The notes under the pieces were generated by a model, which worked only from the letters and a program-made list of their open reading frames with translations, made no database searches and was not told where the DNA came from. This document shows positions 63,174 to 64,000 of a stretch of 64,000 bases of DNA, in pieces (position 1 is the stretch's first letter; the number at the start of each line of letters is the position of its first letter). Made by a program: the position numbers and the translations under genes. The stretch is from Labilithrix sp. (GTDB lineage Bacteria; Myxococcota_A; Polyangia; Polyangiales; Polyangiaceae), in the NCBI GenBank assembly GCA_019637225.1, contig JAHBWC010000020.1, positions 1 to 64,000 on the forward strand. Reading direction: 5' to 3'.

Positions 63174-63500
63174 TCAGTCGAGCGGGGGGAGCCCGCCGTC
63201 CGCGAGCAGCTTGGTCAGGGTCGGGTCCTTCGTGATCCGCGTGGCGTTGGTGCACGCGTTGATGATCTCGAAGTGGGTCTTCGGGTTGTCGAAGCAGTCC
63301 TTCGGCGCGCCGTCGGGGAGAGTGCCCGCGTCGAACCCGCCGCCGCCGCTGTCGATCGGCCCTCCGTCGATGCCGGTGCCGGGCCCGGCGTCCGGAGAGG
63401 GCTCCTTCACAGCGGAGGAGCTGTCGTCGCAGGCCACGCCGATGACGGCCGAGAGGATGACGATCGCGCAGCCGATGAAGCAGGAGTGGATCTTCTTCAT
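63174..63500 (-). CDS. Small Cys-containing lipoprotein
   Basis: 108 residues. Signal MKKIHSCFIGCAIVILSAVIGVAC with lipobox GVAC (Cys24). Gly/Asp/Pro linker, then a short C-terminal domain with two Cys (PKDCFDNPKTHFEIINACTNATRI) likely disulphide-linked. It starts two bases after the upstream stop, so translation is coupled. No family recognised. By operon position it may be an accessory to the substrate-binding-like protein and porin. Confidence 0.72.
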   Translation of the reverse strand: MKKIHSCFIGCAIVILSAVIGVACDDSSSAVKEPSPDAGPGTGIDGGPIDSGGGGFDAGTLPDGAPKDCFDNPKTHFEIINACTNATRITKDPTLTKLLADGGLPPLD

Positions 63501-63502
63501 GA

Positions 63503-64000
63503 CTATTTCGCCTCGCAGAAGCCGAAGCGGCACTTGCCGCCGTTGCAGGGACCGTCGTTCCCGACCGTGCACTGCTTGCAGGTCGTCGAGCCCTGGGGCA
63601 CGTTCTTCTCGAAGTAGCAGCCGCACGGCGCCGGATCGTCGTAGAGCGAGAGGTCTGCGCCGTCGCCGCTCCGCGTGACCTTCATCGCGCACTCGGGGAC
63701 CAGGCCGCTCTGCACGACCTGGAGGAGCCCGTCGACGTCGTCTCCGACGCGGGTCCCCATGACGAGCTCGTAGATGCGTTTGGCGTTCGCGTCGGTGATG
63801 GTCTTCGTGCCGGGGGTCACCTTCGCGATGTACGGCGTCGGCGACCACGGGAGGTAGTGGCCGTCGCGCACGTTCTGCTTGTCGAACGTCGCGTTGGTCG
63901 AGTCGGGAAAATAGGCGAACTTTTGCCCGAACGTCTTGAACGCGAGGAGCTTGATGTCCGCGCGCCGCTGATCGAACAGCTCCGTGCCGAGGATGCCGAG
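63503..64000 (-). CDS. Substrate-binding-like protein, C-terminal part (runs off the window)
   Basis: At least 165 residues; the frame is open to the right edge, so the start lies outside. The visible part reads LGILGTELFDQRRADIKLLAFKTFGQKFAYFP, then DKQNVRDGHYLPWSPTPYIAKV, KRIYELVMGTRVGDD, and a Cys-rich end: CGCYFEKNVPQGSTTCKQCTVGNDGPCNGGKCRFGFCEAK. The first half resembles the C-terminal lobe of PstS-like periplasmic binding proteins (NVRDGHY and the helix before it); the Cys tail (about eight Cys) is unusual for them and may be a disulphide-rich cap. With a porin O/P downstream, an anion such as phosphate is a reasonable guess, not shown. Confidence 0.65.
   Translation of the reverse strand, partial: LGILGTELFDQRRADIKLLAFKTFGQKFAYFPDSTNATFDKQNVRDGHYLPWSPTPYIAKVTPGTKTITDANAKRIYELVMGTRVGDDVDGLLQVVQSGLVPECAMKVTRSGDGADLSLYDDPAPCGCYFEKNVPQGSTTCKQCTVGNDGPCNGGKCRFGFCEAK

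Overview
The window is dense, very GC-rich DNA with a strong G/C preference at third codon positions. It carries many Ser/Thr protein kinases, TPR, DUF4388 and Roadblock proteins, lipoproteins with long acidic linkers, a SWIM-SNF2 helicase and TonB receptors. This combination points to a myxobacterium, most likely order Polyangiales; that placement is inferred from gene content and composition only. No rRNA, tRNA, transposase, phage or CRISPR array is visible.

Layout. 1-24,900 is mostly housekeeping and signalling: DUF2752 protein, zinc-ribbon kinase, CPBP protease, HD-GYP response regulator, guaB, LysR/YoaK pair, lipB, old yellow enzyme, TPR protein, M23 peptidase, tetraheme cytochrome/phosphoesterase-like lipoprotein, kinase-DUF4388, tesB, LEA-2 lipoprotein, HAD hydrolase, PD40 lipoprotein, two unknown acidic proteins and a crotonase. 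A long inverted-repeat element lies at about 19,823-20,165. 25,000-35,300 holds a SNF2 helicase, a Roadblock protein, a Cys-repeat lipoprotein, an MCE protein with a probable C-terminal outer-membrane barrel, and a small patch (32.7-35.2 kb) of unknown genes around a FAD dehydrogenase.

35,300-43,850 looks like one functional locus: a kinase / PEGA-like protein / GH43 glycosidase transcription unit diverges from a tightly overlapping unit of two lectin-fold lipoproteins, a second GH43 and a Pro-rich tail-anchored protein. I read it as a kinase-linked plant-polysaccharide (arabinan/xylan type) locus. 43,900-52,530 has an unknown lipoprotein, a SEC-C protein ending in a RelE-like domain, a MATE exporter, and a DUF362/polyferredoxin redox pair. 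52,600-56,000 looks foreign: a start-less remnant of a polymorphic toxin tip with an adjacent candidate immunity gene, and a bacterial-Ig/Gly-rich lipoprotein. 57,000-64,000 is a minus-strand outer-membrane uptake operon: substrate-binding-like protein (cut by the window edge), small lipoprotein, O/P-type porin, DUF2135-like lipoprotein, TonB receptor carrying its own TonB domain, and a lipoprotein. The junction before the last gene has been tandemly triplicated.

Recurrent themes are lipoproteins coupled by ATGA/TGATG overlaps, small in-frame tandem duplications, and microduplications that include stop codons.
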